Below, in pieces: positions 51,239-60,018 of a DNA stretch of 64,000 bases; position 1 is the first letter of the stretch, and every line of letters starts with the position of its first letter. The DNA is from Pseudonocardiaceae bacterium YIM PH 21723 (lineage in GTDB: Bacteria > Actinomycetota > Actinomycetes > Mycobacteriales > Pseudonocardiaceae). Location: the NCBI GenBank assembly GCA_003600225.1, contig QZFT01000022.1, positions 1 to 64,000 on the forward strand, in the 5' to 3' direction. The notes beneath the pieces were generated by a model. That model was not told the origin of the DNA. It made no database searches and saw only the letters and a program-made list of their open reading frames with translations. Position numbers and translations under genes: made by a program.

Positions 51239-51260
51239 CTCCGGCGTGGTGGGTGTCTTC

Positions 51261-51323
51261 GTTTGGCTCCAAACAGCATCTTGACCCGATCTGTCTGGCG
51301 GCCTATCTTGTTTGAGATCAAAC
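51261..51323 (+). promoter_or_regulatory. Dioxygenase promoter flanked by two MarR-type operators
   Basis: GTTTGGCTCCAAAC (51261-51274), then -35 TTGACC (51281-51286), a 17-bp spacer, -10 TATCTT (51304-51309), and directly GTTTGAGATCAAAC (51310-51323). The second palindrome sits at +1, as at the GS-like promoter. A leader of about 210 nt (51324-51529), AT-rich and without a convincing ORF, precedes the dioxygenase start. Confidence 0.85.
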
Positions 51324-51529
51324 GACTAAGTATCCGTTGCTGAATCAATGGGAACCTGCTCGGCAAAAAACAGGTGCTGGGTTCGGTGTCGAATTGTGCT
51401 GCCCGGAAAAATTCTATACTTCGAATTTCTGCACAGAATTCTTTGGAAGCTATGCCTTTCTAAATGCCTTTACAGATTCGATTGTCGCGGAATAGCCTCC
51501 GTCCCGTTCCCGATTCCCTGGAGGCCAGG

Positions 51530-52159
51530 ATGACCCATTCTCGTCGTACCATCTTGAAGGCCGGCGCCACCGCTGCGGCGCTCACCGCAACCGGCATGGC
51601 ACTCGTCGAAGGTGCTGGTCAGGCCAAGACTTTGCCGCTGACTCCCTGTACGCCGGGTGCCACCACTCCGTCGAATATCGAAGGCCCCTATTTCAAGCCG
51701 AACACCCCCGAACGCTCCGATCTGGTGACCCCGGGAATCACCGGCGTGTACCTGACGGTTTCCGGCACGGTCTTCACGCAGAACTGCGCGCCAGTGGATC
51801 GGGCTTTGATCGAGGCCTGGCAGTGCGATTCGAAAGGCAAGTACGACAACGTCAGTTACACCCTGCGTGGGCATTTCTATACCGATGCGAATGGCAAGTT
51901 CAGTTTCAAGACCATTGTTCCCGCCGATTATGTCGACCAAGGTCAGTTCCGGACCCCGCACATCCACATCAAGGTCCAGCGGCCCAACGCGCAGGTGCTG
52001 ACCAGTCAGCTGTTCTTCCCAGACGACACCGAGGCCTACGGGAAGAACTTCGCGCAGATGAACAGCCGTGACGGGTTCATCGATCGGCGCTGCACCATCG
52101 CCCTCGGTCCGAAGGCGGACAACCACTACGACGGCACCTTCGACCTGGTCACCTACTGA
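51530..52159 (+). CDS. Secreted intradiol-dioxygenase-like protein
   Basis: This 209-residue protein has a twin-arginine-like signal (SRRTILKAGATAAALTATG) and an intradiol-dioxygenase fold. NIEGPYF, VDRALIEAWQCDSKGKYDN, YTLRGHFYTDANGKFSF and RTPHIHIKV place the expected Tyr and two His iron ligands. It would cleave catechol-type rings outside the cytoplasm, though many secreted members have unknown substrates. GGAGG precedes ATG 51530. Its promoter carries two operators matching the one at the divergent GS-like gene. Confidence 0.9.
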   Translation: MTHSRRTILKAGATAAALTATGMALVEGAGQAKTLPLTPCTPGATTPSNIEGPYFKPNTPERSDLVTPGITGVYLTVSGTVFTQNCAPVDRALIEAWQCDSKGKYDNVSYTLRGHFYTDANGKFSFKTIVPADYVDQGQFRTPHIHIKVQRPNAQVLTSQLFFPDDTEAYGKNFAQMNSRDGFIDRRCTIALGPKADNHYDGTFDLVTY

Positions 52160-52174
52160 CCCCAGGCTGTGCGG

Positions 52175-52211
52175 CCGGGTGGCCGGACGGCGACACCGTC
52201 CGGCCACCCGG
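52175..52211. terminator. Terminator hairpin between convergent genes
   Basis: Perfect 16-bp stem CCGGGTGGCCGGACGG / CCGTCCGGCCACCCGG (52175-52190 and 52196-52211), lying between the dioxygenase stop and the beta-lactamase-fold gene stop. Confidence 0.88.
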
Positions 52212-52221
52212 TCGCTCGCGG

Positions 52222-53451
52222 TCAACCGGCCGGCGATGTGGTGGGCCTGCCGCAGGCCGCCATGCTCATGAAGTTCGCGGTGGCGGTCTTCAACGCCTGG
52301 TTCTCCGGCATACCGGGCGGCCGCTTCCCGTGGCTGGTCAGGTTGCGTGCGACGGCGAACTGGCGCTTGCCGTCCAGGCTGATGTACGCGTCGGTGCTGG
52401 CGCCGAAGCTGCCGCCGTTGTGCCCCAGGAACAGCCCGCAGGGCCCGATCTCCTCCAGCATGAGCCCGAGGCCGTAACCCGGGGTGCCTCCGCCCGATTT
52501 CATCTCGGCCAACTGCGCGGGCGGAAGCAACCGGCCGCTCAGCAAGGCCCGGTAGAACTGGTTCACATCCGCCATCGTGGAGATGATTCCGCCGTTCAGG
52601 CCTGCCCAGGAGCGCTGATGTTCGCCGCTGAAGTCCATCGGTGGCTTCAGGTTCCCGTTCAGGTCTTCGTACTCTTTGGAATGCGGACCGTGGATCACCG
52701 AGATGTGACCGGGGAACTCCGTGTTCCGCAGTCCTGCGGCGCGAATGACGTGGTGCTTGATGTACTCCCGCGCCGGCTGCCGGGTCACCTTGTCCAGTAG
52801 TAACTCGATGATGTCGTAGTTGGTGTTGGAGTATCCGAAGGTCCGTCCCGGAGGGGTGGAGGTCGGCTTCTCGTCCAGGCCCAGGTTGATCAGTTCCTGG
52901 ACGGTGTACGGCTTGCGGAGCTTGGCGAGTACCTCGTCCGGTGAGCCTTTCAGCAGCGAGGCCCGTTTGTTGTCGGCGATTCCACTGGTGTGGTCCAACA
53001 GCATGCGCACCGTGATGGTCCGCCCGCGTTGGATGGGCATCACGGTGGGCAGGTAGCGGCTGATGGGTGCATCGAGATCGATCCTGCCGACGGCGACCTG
53101 TTGCAGCACGGCGGTGGCGGTGAATGTCTTGGTGACACTGGCGATGCGATGCTGGAAGTACGACTGGACCGGCGCCTTGGTTTCCAGGTCGGCCACTCCG
53201 GCCGCGCCACGCCAGATCTGTGCACCGTCGCGTACCTCCGCGAATGTTCCGGGCATTCCGGCCTTGACCACCTCGGCCATCGCCCGGTCGAGACCAGCTC
53301 GGTCCAACCTCGTGCCGTGCCCGTCGGCAGCTGCCACCCCGGCAACCACCTCGTCGTGGAACGCGTTGGCCGAAATGATCCCGCTGCCTGCCAGAAGTGC
53401 GGAGATCGCGACCACCGTGCCGATTCGGCGAGCGCGTGAACCCAAGGACAT
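52222..53451 (-). CDS. Secreted serine hydrolase, beta-lactamase (class C/DD-peptidase) fold
   Basis: This 409-residue exported protein has a signal peptide (IGTVVAISALLAGSGIISANA) and penicillin-recognising motifs SVTK (SxxK, nucleophile), YSN (YxN) and HNG (third motif as HxG). It is probably a DD-carboxypeptidase or esterase rather than a resistance enzyme. AAAGGG precedes ATG 53451 by 6 nt. It lies 33 bp after a 58-codon ORF coupled to an AraC gene, so the three may form one transcript. Confidence 0.92.
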   Translation of the reverse strand: MSLGSRARRIGTVVAISALLAGSGIISANAFHDEVVAGVAAADGHGTRLDRAGLDRAMAEVVKAGMPGTFAEVRDGAQIWRGAAGVADLETKAPVQSYFQHRIASVTKTFTATAVLQQVAVGRIDLDAPISRYLPTVMPIQRGRTITVRMLLDHTSGIADNKRASLLKGSPDEVLAKLRKPYTVQELINLGLDEKPTSTPPGRTFGYSNTNYDIIELLLDKVTRQPAREYIKHHVIRAAGLRNTEFPGHISVIHGPHSKEYEDLNGNLKPPMDFSGEHQRSWAGLNGGIISTMADVNQFYRALLSGRLLPPAQLAEMKSGGGTPGYGLGLMLEEIGPCGLFLGHNGGSFGASTDAYISLDGKRQFAVARNLTSHGKRPPGMPENQALKTATANFMSMAACGRPTTSPAG

Positions 53452-53484
53452 GTTCGTCCCTTTCCCTGAAGGTCAATTCGCCAC

Positions 53485-53661
53485 CTACTGTGCGGAGCCG
53501 CTGCCGTCGGCACAGCGGTGCCAGCCCGTCCCGTGGGGTAGGGCCAGCATGTGGGGGTAGGGGTCTTCGCAGGTCAGCGGATTGCCGACCACTGTGATCT
53601 CGGTCATCCCCCAAGGCGACTCGGCCCGAATCCACCATGAGTGAGCCGCGCCGAGCGTCAT
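53485..53661 (-). CDS. Small ORF translationally coupled to the AraC gene
   Basis: This 58-residue product starts MTLGAAHSWWIRAESP and contains DPYPHMLALPHGTGWHRC. I recognise no domain. ATG 53659-53661 overlaps the AraC-gene stop (ATGA), which favours genuine coupling. Composition is coding-like (Trp, Pro and His rich) but the length is too short for certainty. It is followed by the secreted beta-lactamase-fold gene. Confidence 0.5.
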   Translation of the reverse strand: MTLGAAHSWWIRAESPWGMTEITVVGNPLTCEDPYPHMLALPHGTGWHRCADGSGSAQ

Positions 53662-54542
53662 GACAGGGGACGGCCCAGCTCCAGGTTGGTGCCGGTGTTC
53701 GGCATCGGGTGGAGGCTGATCAGGCTGCCGAGGTAGAGGTCGGTCGAATTTCCGGAGCGGAGCAGCGCGGTCGGAGTGCTGCCGATCAGCAGCCGGAAGT
53801 CGCGGTTGAGGTGCGCCTGGTCGGCGTATCCACACAGCGCTGCCAGCGCCGCGAGGGATGGCGGGTTCCGGCCCGTCAGTAGCCGGATGGCCCGGTGGCA
53901 GCGCGCGATCCGGCCGACGGTCTTCGGCGGCAGGCCGATTTCCCGGTGGAAGCTGGTTGTCAGGTGCTGCCTGGTCAAGCCCGCCCGGTCCGCAAGATCA
54001 GCGACCCTGATGTTTCCCGTCGCGGTGGTCAGATGGCGCCAGCTGCTGTCGAGTGGCCTGGTCAGTTCCGGCCGGTCCAAGATCCAGCCCAGTAGCCGGC
54101 GGTCGAGGATCCGGAATCGATGGTCGGTGTCGGGTGCCTCCTGCAGTTCCTCCGTGAGATGCCGGGCCCGGATGCCGAAAAGATCGACGAATCCCACCGT
54201 GGTGTTCGCGAGGTGGCGCAGTGGTAAGCCGAACAGGGCCCGTGCGCCCAGTGGGGTCAACTCGATGATGATGCCCTGTTCGCTGCCGAACCTTTCGTAG
54301 GTCATCGGCTTGCTGGACAGGCCGACAACGGGGGAGTGGTCCGCCAGCGGTGATCCGGTCACCGGGCGCCTGCCCGGGGTGTCCAGATCGATGACCACCA
54401 CGATGGAGTTCAGCGCGGCGATTCTCCGCGTTTCGGGCAGGGCGGTCGTCCGGCGGAAGGCCAGATAGAAACTGACCCAGGGAGCCAGTCGACGGTCCGG
54501 TGATCGGGTCTTCCAGAACTCATCGTGCTCGGTTGGCGCCAT
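53658..54542 (-). CDS. AraC-family transcriptional regulator
   Basis: This 294-residue regulator has an N-terminal sensor domain and two C-terminal helix-turn-helix units (IRVADLADRAGLTRQHLTTSFHREIGL and PSLAALAALCGYADQAHLNRDF). The sensor resembles DUF6597-type AraC proteins (WVSFYLAFRRT). GGAG precedes ATG 54542. It is first in a possible unit with the small ORF and the beta-lactamase-fold gene. Targets are unknown. Confidence 0.92.
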   Translation of the reverse strand: MAPTEHDEFWKTRSPDRRLAPWVSFYLAFRRTTALPETRRIAALNSIVVVIDLDTPGRRPVTGSPLADHSPVVGLSSKPMTYERFGSEQGIIIELTPLGARALFGLPLRHLANTTVGFVDLFGIRARHLTEELQEAPDTDHRFRILDRRLLGWILDRPELTRPLDSSWRHLTTATGNIRVADLADRAGLTRQHLTTSFHREIGLPPKTVGRIARCHRAIRLLTGRNPPSLAALAALCGYADQAHLNRDFRLLIGSTPTALLRSGNSTDLYLGSLISLHPMPNTGTNLELGRPLS

Positions 54543-54681
54543 TGCTCCGTCCCCCAGTCGACGTGCCGCAGAATCACGAGCATGGCAGTCCTCGTCGGCG
54601 GGGACGAGATTCCAGCCTGAGTTCGGTCTGAAAAGACGCCGAAGGAATACCTGGGCCGGCGGCCAGGCAGACGCAGCGCGC

Positions 54682-55635
54682 CTAGCCCTGTCCCAGCTGC
54701 TCGCGGTACCAGGTGATCGTCTCGCGCAGGCCGTCCTCGATCGGGGTCGGGTGCAGGCCGAAGGCCTCGGTGATCGCGGTGGAGTCCACGATCTGCGGCT
54801 CCAGGTACTGGTAGAACAGCTCGGCGTACTCGCGCATGAACGTCGCGTCGAACGGGCCCCACGCCTGATCGGTGGGGGCGGTCAGGATCTCCGCGGTCAG
54901 CTCGTGGCCCAGTTCCCTGCCGATGAGGCCGTGGATCTCGGCGGTGGTCAGCGGGGCCGCGGTAGGCACGTGCCAGGCCCGGCCCATCGCGTTGTCGTGC
55001 TCGCCGAGGGTGGCCAGGGCGCGGCCGACGTCGCCGATGTGGCTGTAGCTGTGCGGCAGGTGGATGTTCCCCATCGCGATCACCGGCTGCCCGTGCAGGG
55101 CGGGGGCGAACACCGCTCCGCCCAGCGCGGACATGACCACGCGTGGGCCGTAGAAGTCGGCCGCGCGGGCGAGCGCCACCCTGGCGGTACCCGCGGCGTG
55201 CGCGTCCAGGTAGCGGGCGGCGATCTCCGCGCGCATCCGGCCCTTGTGCGAGGTCGCCCGGTGCGGGGTCTGCTCGGTCATCACCGCGCCGTGGGTCTCG
55301 CCGTACATGTAGAGCGTGTCGGTGACCACCAGCCGGGCACCGCTCACGGTGGCGGCGTCCAGGAAGGCGGCGTGCAGCCGGGGGAGCAGCTCGTCCCACA
55401 GGTGGTACGGCGCGTGCGTGCAGTTGTAGATCGTGGTCGCGCCCTGGCTCAGGGAGCGCATGGTGTCCTGATCGGTGACATCGGCGGCGACCGGTTCGAC
55501 GCCCGGCGGGACGGGGGCGGCGCCGCTGCGGTTGACCGCGCGGACCCGGTGTCCCTTGGCGACGAGCTCGTCGATCAGGGCCAGGCCGGCCGGGCCGGTG
55601 CCGAACACGACGTGCAGCTGCTGTGACTCGTTCAT
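54682..55635 (-). CDS. NAD(P)-dependent extended-SDR oxidoreductase/epimerase-like
   Basis: This 317-residue Rossmann protein has the motif VVFGTGPAGLALIDELVAKGH, which departs from GxxGxxG only in spacing. VTDTLYMYG holds the Ser/Thr-Tyr region. It is an NmrA/epimerase-like extended SDR with the C-terminal SYSHIGDVGRAL block. GGAGG precedes ATG 55635. A GAGTGGTTaAT palindrome lies at 55655-55674, similar to the one at the upstream tetR start, so both are probably regulated by that TetR. The substrate is unknown. Confidence 0.9.
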   Translation of the reverse strand: MNESQQLHVVFGTGPAGLALIDELVAKGHRVRAVNRSGAAPVPPGVEPVAADVTDQDTMRSLSQGATTIYNCTHAPYHLWDELLPRLHAAFLDAATVSGARLVVTDTLYMYGETHGAVMTEQTPHRATSHKGRMRAEIAARYLDAHAAGTARVALARAADFYGPRVVMSALGGAVFAPALHGQPVIAMGNIHLPHSYSHIGDVGRALATLGEHDNAMGRAWHVPTAAPLTTAEIHGLIGRELGHELTAEILTAPTDQAWGPFDATFMREYAELFYQYLEPQIVDSTAITEAFGLHPTPIEDGLRETITWYREQLGQG

Positions 55636-55654
55636 GATGGTTTCCTCCAGTTAT

Positions 55655-55674
55655 GAGTGGTTAATCAATCACTC
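55655..55674. promoter_or_regulatory. Candidate TetR operator upstream of the SDR gene
   Basis: GAGTG-gttaatcaat-CACTC (55655-55674) shares GAGTGGTTNAT with the site at 56285-56306, read on the minus strand. It overlaps the 5' region 20 bp before the SDR start. Confidence 0.65.
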
Positions 55675-55718
55675 TTTGCGACAAAGAAAAGGCCGCAGGA
55701 CGCGGCCGTGGTCGTCGG

Positions 55719-56285
55719 TCAGTAGTGGCGCAGGCCCCTGCCCAGGGTGCGGGCCCAGGGGGCATCCACCGTGTCGGCTCCCATCGCCACCACGGTGTTG
55801 CACAGGAAGCCGGTGGCGAAGAACTGCTGGATCTGGGCGTCGTCGGCGCCGGAGACGGCCCGGACGTACTCGACCAGCCGGGCGTAGCCGCCCTGGACGG
55901 CCTCGCGGATGGCCGGCTCGCTGGCCGCACAGTTGGCCTGCATCATCACCAGTAGCAGGTCCCGGTCGGTGATGAGCCGGGCATACGCGTCGCCCAGCGC
56001 GTCCAGGGCCGATGCCGGATCGCTGCCGGAGGCCGTGGCCGCCGCGTCCGCGAAGCACTCCCGCATCCGCAGCGAGCAGTGCTCGATCACCGCGACGAAC
56101 AGCGCTTCCTTGTCCGGGAACAGCCGGTACAGGTACGGCTGCGAGATGCCCGCCTCCTTGGCCACCTCGGTGGTCGTCGTCCCGTAGTACCCGCGGGCGG
56201 CGAACGCGTGAATGGCCGTCCGGAGCACCGTGGCCCGCCGCTCCTCGGCGGTGGACAGGGTGCGGGCGCTGGTCTTCGGTGGCAT
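55719..56285 (-). CDS. TetR-family regulator of the SDR gene
   Basis: This 188-residue regulator has the TetR helix-turn-helix VLRTAIHAFAARGYYGTTTTEVAKEAGISQPYLYRLFPDKEALF and a C-terminal ligand domain. ATG 56285 is preferred (MPPKTSART); an upstream in-frame start at 56357 would cross the palindromic operator. It lies 83 bp upstream of the SDR gene on the same strand, and both genes carry related palindromes. Autoregulation is therefore likely. Confidence 0.92.
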   Translation of the reverse strand: MPPKTSARTLSTAEERRATVLRTAIHAFAARGYYGTTTTEVAKEAGISQPYLYRLFPDKEALFVAVIEHCSLRMRECFADAAATASGSDPASALDALGDAYARLITDRDLLLVMMQANCAASEPAIREAVQGGYARLVEYVRAVSGADDAQIQQFFATGFLCNTVVAMGADTVDAPWARTLGRGLRHY

Positions 56286-56306
56286 GTGAGTAATAAACCA
56301 CTCACA
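56285..56306. promoter_or_regulatory. Candidate TetR autoregulatory operator
   Basis: TGTGAGT-aataaacc-ACTCACA (56285-56306), perfect 7-bp arms abutting the tetR start codon; related to the site at 55655-55674. Confidence 0.7.
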
Positions 56307-56366
56307 CTTTGTTCGTGTCAAGTGGCCGCGATCCTCCCGGGAGAGAACCGCGGCCACCGGGGACGG

Positions 56367-56897
56367 TCAGTAGGCGGCGGAGAGGACGTGTGTGTTCGTT
56401 GCCGCGGTGCCGGCGTAGTTGTTCTCGACCCGGGAGAGCTCGGACGCGTTCGGGTTGACGTTGGCGCAGTCGACACCGCCGGTGGAGCCGGACATCAGCG
56501 AGGAACACGGGCCGGGCTTCATGTCGGGCAGGCCCAGGCTGTGGCCGGTCTCGTGGGCGGCGATGCGGACGTGGTTGTAGTTCGAGGCCTGGCGGCCGAA
56601 CCACCACGTGACGGAGCCGTTGGCGCGGACCGGGCCGAGTTCCGCGTGCGGCCAGCTGTCGTCGGCGATGATCGTGATGTTCGCCCGCTGGCCCGGGGTC
56701 ACCTTCACGATCTTCACGTTCTTGGCGTTGGTGTTCCAGACCTCCATGCCCTTGTCGACCGCGTCCTTGAACTCGGCGGCCTGGCTGTTGTCGTAGGTCA
56801 GGGTGGTCACCAGTGGCGCCGCGGAGGCCGGTGCGGTGACCGCGGTGAGGGCCAGGGTCAGAGCGGCGACCGCTCCGAAGGCTGCGCGTCGAAACAC
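56367..56897 (-). CDS. Snapalysin-type (M7) secreted metalloprotease
   Basis: This is an exported protein of about 176 residues, with a signal peptide (AAFGAVAALTLALTAVTAPASA) and the M7 zinc motif AAHETGHSLGLPD (HExxHxxGxxD). CSSLMSGS (Met-turn) and the paired cysteines typical of snapalysin follow. It degrades extracellular protein. GAGGA lies about 6 nt before GTG 56897; ATG 56912 is five codons upstream. In Streptomyces such genes are often next to a LysR regulator, which is not present here. Confidence 0.92.
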   Translation of the reverse strand: MFRRAAFGAVAALTLALTAVTAPASAAPLVTTLTYDNSQAAEFKDAVDKGMEVWNTNAKNVKIVKVTPGQRANITIIADDSWPHAELGPVRANGSVTWWFGRQASNYNHVRIAAHETGHSLGLPDMKPGPCSSLMSGSTGGVDCANVNPNASELSRVENNYAGTAATNTHVLSAAY

Positions 56898-57025
56898 GGC
56901 TGTTCCTCGCATTCGATGAGCGTGCAGGGATATGTTCGATGCCAATACTGGCGACGCAGGTGCACGAATGGCAATGCGCGAACCACCCCGATAATTCACA
57001 GCTGTACGCCTATTCCTATTCGTAT

Positions 57026-59302
57026 TCAGCGCGATATGAGGCTTTTCGGCTCAGTGGGTGCTGGTGCCGGTGCCCGTCCGGGGAACCACCAGTTCCATCG
57101 GCCCATCAGGCGCATCGTCGCAGGCACGATCAGCAGCCGGACCACGGTGGCGTCGAGCAGGATCGCCACCGCCATGCCGAAGCCGAGCTGTTCGATCGGC
57201 ACCATTCCGGTGAAGGCGAACGCGCCGAACACCGCGACCATCAGGATGGCCGCGCCGGAGATCAGTGGAGCGGTCGATTCGACGGCCTCCGCCACAGCGG
57301 ACCGGTTGTCGCCGCTGCGCAGATAGTTCTCCCGCACCCGGCTGAGCAGGAAGACCTCGTAATCCGTGCTCAGGCTGAACAGGGTCGCCAGCAGCAGCAC
57401 CGGAACGAAGTTCTGCAGGTAACCGATTCGATGCAGCCCCAGCAGATCGGCGCCGATCCCGTCCTGGAACACCGCGACCATGATTCCGTAGGTGGCGCCT
57501 ACGGAGAGCAGGTTCATCGCCACCGCCTTCAACGGCAGCAGCAGTGAGCGGAAGGTCAGCAACAGCAACAGGAACACGACGGCCAGCATCAGTCCGACGA
57601 TCGCGGGAAACGCGTCGCGGATCACCGCGTTCGCGTCCAGGCCCTCCGCGCTCTCCCCGCCGACCGCGGCGTCGGCGTGCTGCTCGGCGATCACCCGCCG
57701 GGCGGCGTCCACCAGTTCGGTGGTCTCCACATCGGACGCCGGGCCGCGCGGAATCAGTTCGATCACCGTGATCCGGCGGTCGGTGGACAGGTAATGGGCG
57801 ACGGTCTGCCGCACGTCATCGGGTAGCCGCTCGAAGGTGCCGGGGCGCAGCAGGGCGAACGGCTGCTCCGGTGAGACCTGGCGCAATACGTTGAGCACGG
57901 ACTGGGTCTGCGATCGCTGGGGCAGGCGGTCCAGCGCGTCGTGCACGGCGATCAGCCGCTCGGCCGCCGCCGGATCGGTGAGGTCGGCGGTGCGCACGAC
58001 CACCTGCACCGGGGAGGTGGTCCCGGTGCCGAACTGTTGCCGGATGTGCTCGAAGCCGACTCTGACCGGCGCGGGCTCGGCGATGATCCGGGCGTCGGGC
58101 ACGAAGATCCGCAACGCGGAGGCGGGCGCCGCCAGCACGGCGAGGAATGCCACGCCGATCAGGCCCAACGTCACCGGCCGGCGCATCACGCTCATCGCGA
58201 ACCGGTACCAGCGCCCGGTTCCGCTCCGTGGCCTGCGAAGCGGCAGGCTCCAGGTGTTGATCCGGTGCCCGAGCACCTGGAGCACGGCGGGCAGCACGAT
58301 CGTGGTGGTCAGGATGGCGAAGGCGACCACGGTGACCATGCCCAGCGCCATGGATCGCAGCACGTTCAGCTCCACGATGAACAGGGTGGCTACCGACGCG
58401 ATCACCGTGATGCCGGAGAAGAACACCGTATGGCCCGCGTATCGCAGTGATCGCTGGACCGCGTCCGGCACCGAGTGGCCGTGGTGGAGCTCCTCCCGGA
58501 ACCGGGTCACGATGAATAGTGAATAGTCCACCGCTATTCCCAGCCCGAGCAGCGACGCCGTGTTCTGCACGAAGATCGAAAGCTCGATCTGCTGAGCCAC
58601 CAGGTACAACGCGCCCAGGGTGAGGGGGATGGCCGAGGCGCCGACCAGCAGCGAGACGACCGCGGCGGCCACGCTTCGGTACAGCAGCAACAGGATCAGC
58701 GCCACCAGCGGGAAGGTGATCAGCTCGGCGTTTACCAGGTCATGCCGGGTGATCATGTTGATCGCGCTCCACATCGGGGCGATGCCGACCAGCGAGACGT
58801 CCAGGTCCTGCGCGGCGAACCGGGCGGCGATCCGATCGTTCATCGGGGCCAGGTCGCGCCGGGCGACGCCGTCCTCCAGGTCGAGCGCGAGCGCGGTGAT
58901 CGTGGTGCGCCCGTCCCGGCCGAGGAACGCGTCCCGGGAGCGCTCGCCGAGGGTGGTCCAGCCGTAGCTGCTCCGCACGTGCAGCCCGGGATCGGCGGTC
59001 ACCGCGGCGGCGGTGTCGCGGGCCCGCTGCCCGAACTGCGGTTCGGCGGCGGTGTGCCGCTGGTCGCGGATCACCAGCGTCACCGTGGAGTGCCCGCGGC
59101 CCGCCATGTTCGAGGCGGCCAGTTCGTGTACGGCGCGCTCGGACTGGGAGCCGGGGCTGTACCAGCCGCCCGCGCTCAGTTGCCCGCCGATGGCGACCGC
59201 CCCGGCCAGGGACACGGCCAGTGCGAGCAGCCAGCCGATGATCACCGGCCACCGGTATTCCCTGGTGAAACGGGCTATTCGAGCGGAAAAACCCTGTGTC
59301 AT
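57026..59302 (-). CDS. MMPL/RND-family transporter
   Basis: This 758-residue membrane protein has 12 predicted helices in two halves, each with a large extracytoplasmic loop. GIAVDYSLFIVTRFREEL in the first half and FSLSTDYEVFLLSRVRENY in the second carry the DY/DxxxY pairs of MMPL proton relay. It probably exports a lipid or lipophilic compound. GAGGGG precedes ATG 59302 by about 7 nt; an in-frame ATG 59317 lies just before. It is divergent from a TetR gene across two palindromes. Confidence 0.93.
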   Translation of the reverse strand: MTQGFSARIARFTREYRWPVIIGWLLALAVSLAGAVAIGGQLSAGGWYSPGSQSERAVHELAASNMAGRGHSTVTLVIRDQRHTAAEPQFGQRARDTAAAVTADPGLHVRSSYGWTTLGERSRDAFLGRDGRTTITALALDLEDGVARRDLAPMNDRIAARFAAQDLDVSLVGIAPMWSAINMITRHDLVNAELITFPLVALILLLLYRSVAAAVVSLLVGASAIPLTLGALYLVAQQIELSIFVQNTASLLGLGIAVDYSLFIVTRFREELHHGHSVPDAVQRSLRYAGHTVFFSGITVIASVATLFIVELNVLRSMALGMVTVVAFAILTTTIVLPAVLQVLGHRINTWSLPLRRPRSGTGRWYRFAMSVMRRPVTLGLIGVAFLAVLAAPASALRIFVPDARIIAEPAPVRVGFEHIRQQFGTGTTSPVQVVVRTADLTDPAAAERLIAVHDALDRLPQRSQTQSVLNVLRQVSPEQPFALLRPGTFERLPDDVRQTVAHYLSTDRRITVIELIPRGPASDVETTELVDAARRVIAEQHADAAVGGESAEGLDANAVIRDAFPAIVGLMLAVVFLLLLLTFRSLLLPLKAVAMNLLSVGATYGIMVAVFQDGIGADLLGLHRIGYLQNFVPVLLLATLFSLSTDYEVFLLSRVRENYLRSGDNRSAVAEAVESTAPLISGAAILMVAVFGAFAFTGMVPIEQLGFGMAVAILLDATVVRLLIVPATMRLMGRWNWWFPGRAPAPAPTEPKSLISR

Positions 59303-59320
59303 CCCCAGTCCCCTCATGGC

Positions 59321-59361
59321 CGACTTAGAGTCGTACTGTGACCAAAAGTCGTTAACCGACT
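59321..59361. promoter_or_regulatory. Two palindromes between MMPL and tetR genes
   Basis: CGACT-tag-AGTCG (59321-59333) and AGTCG-ttaac-CGACT (59347-59361) share the same half-sites in opposite order. They lie between the MMPL start and the -10 TATGCT (59375-59380) of tetR. Confidence 0.7.
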
Positions 59362-59388
59362 CCGCGTCGGTGAGTATGCTGACCGGTT

Positions 59389-59991
<603 letters not shown>

Positions 59992-60018
59992 GTCGCGGAC
60001 CGGGTGCCCTCCGGCCGG

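Noticed and set aside
51348-51533. 61-codon frame in the dioxygenase leader
   Set aside because: AT-rich codons unlike the genome, no ribosome site, and it overlaps the true start; best seen as untranslated leader.
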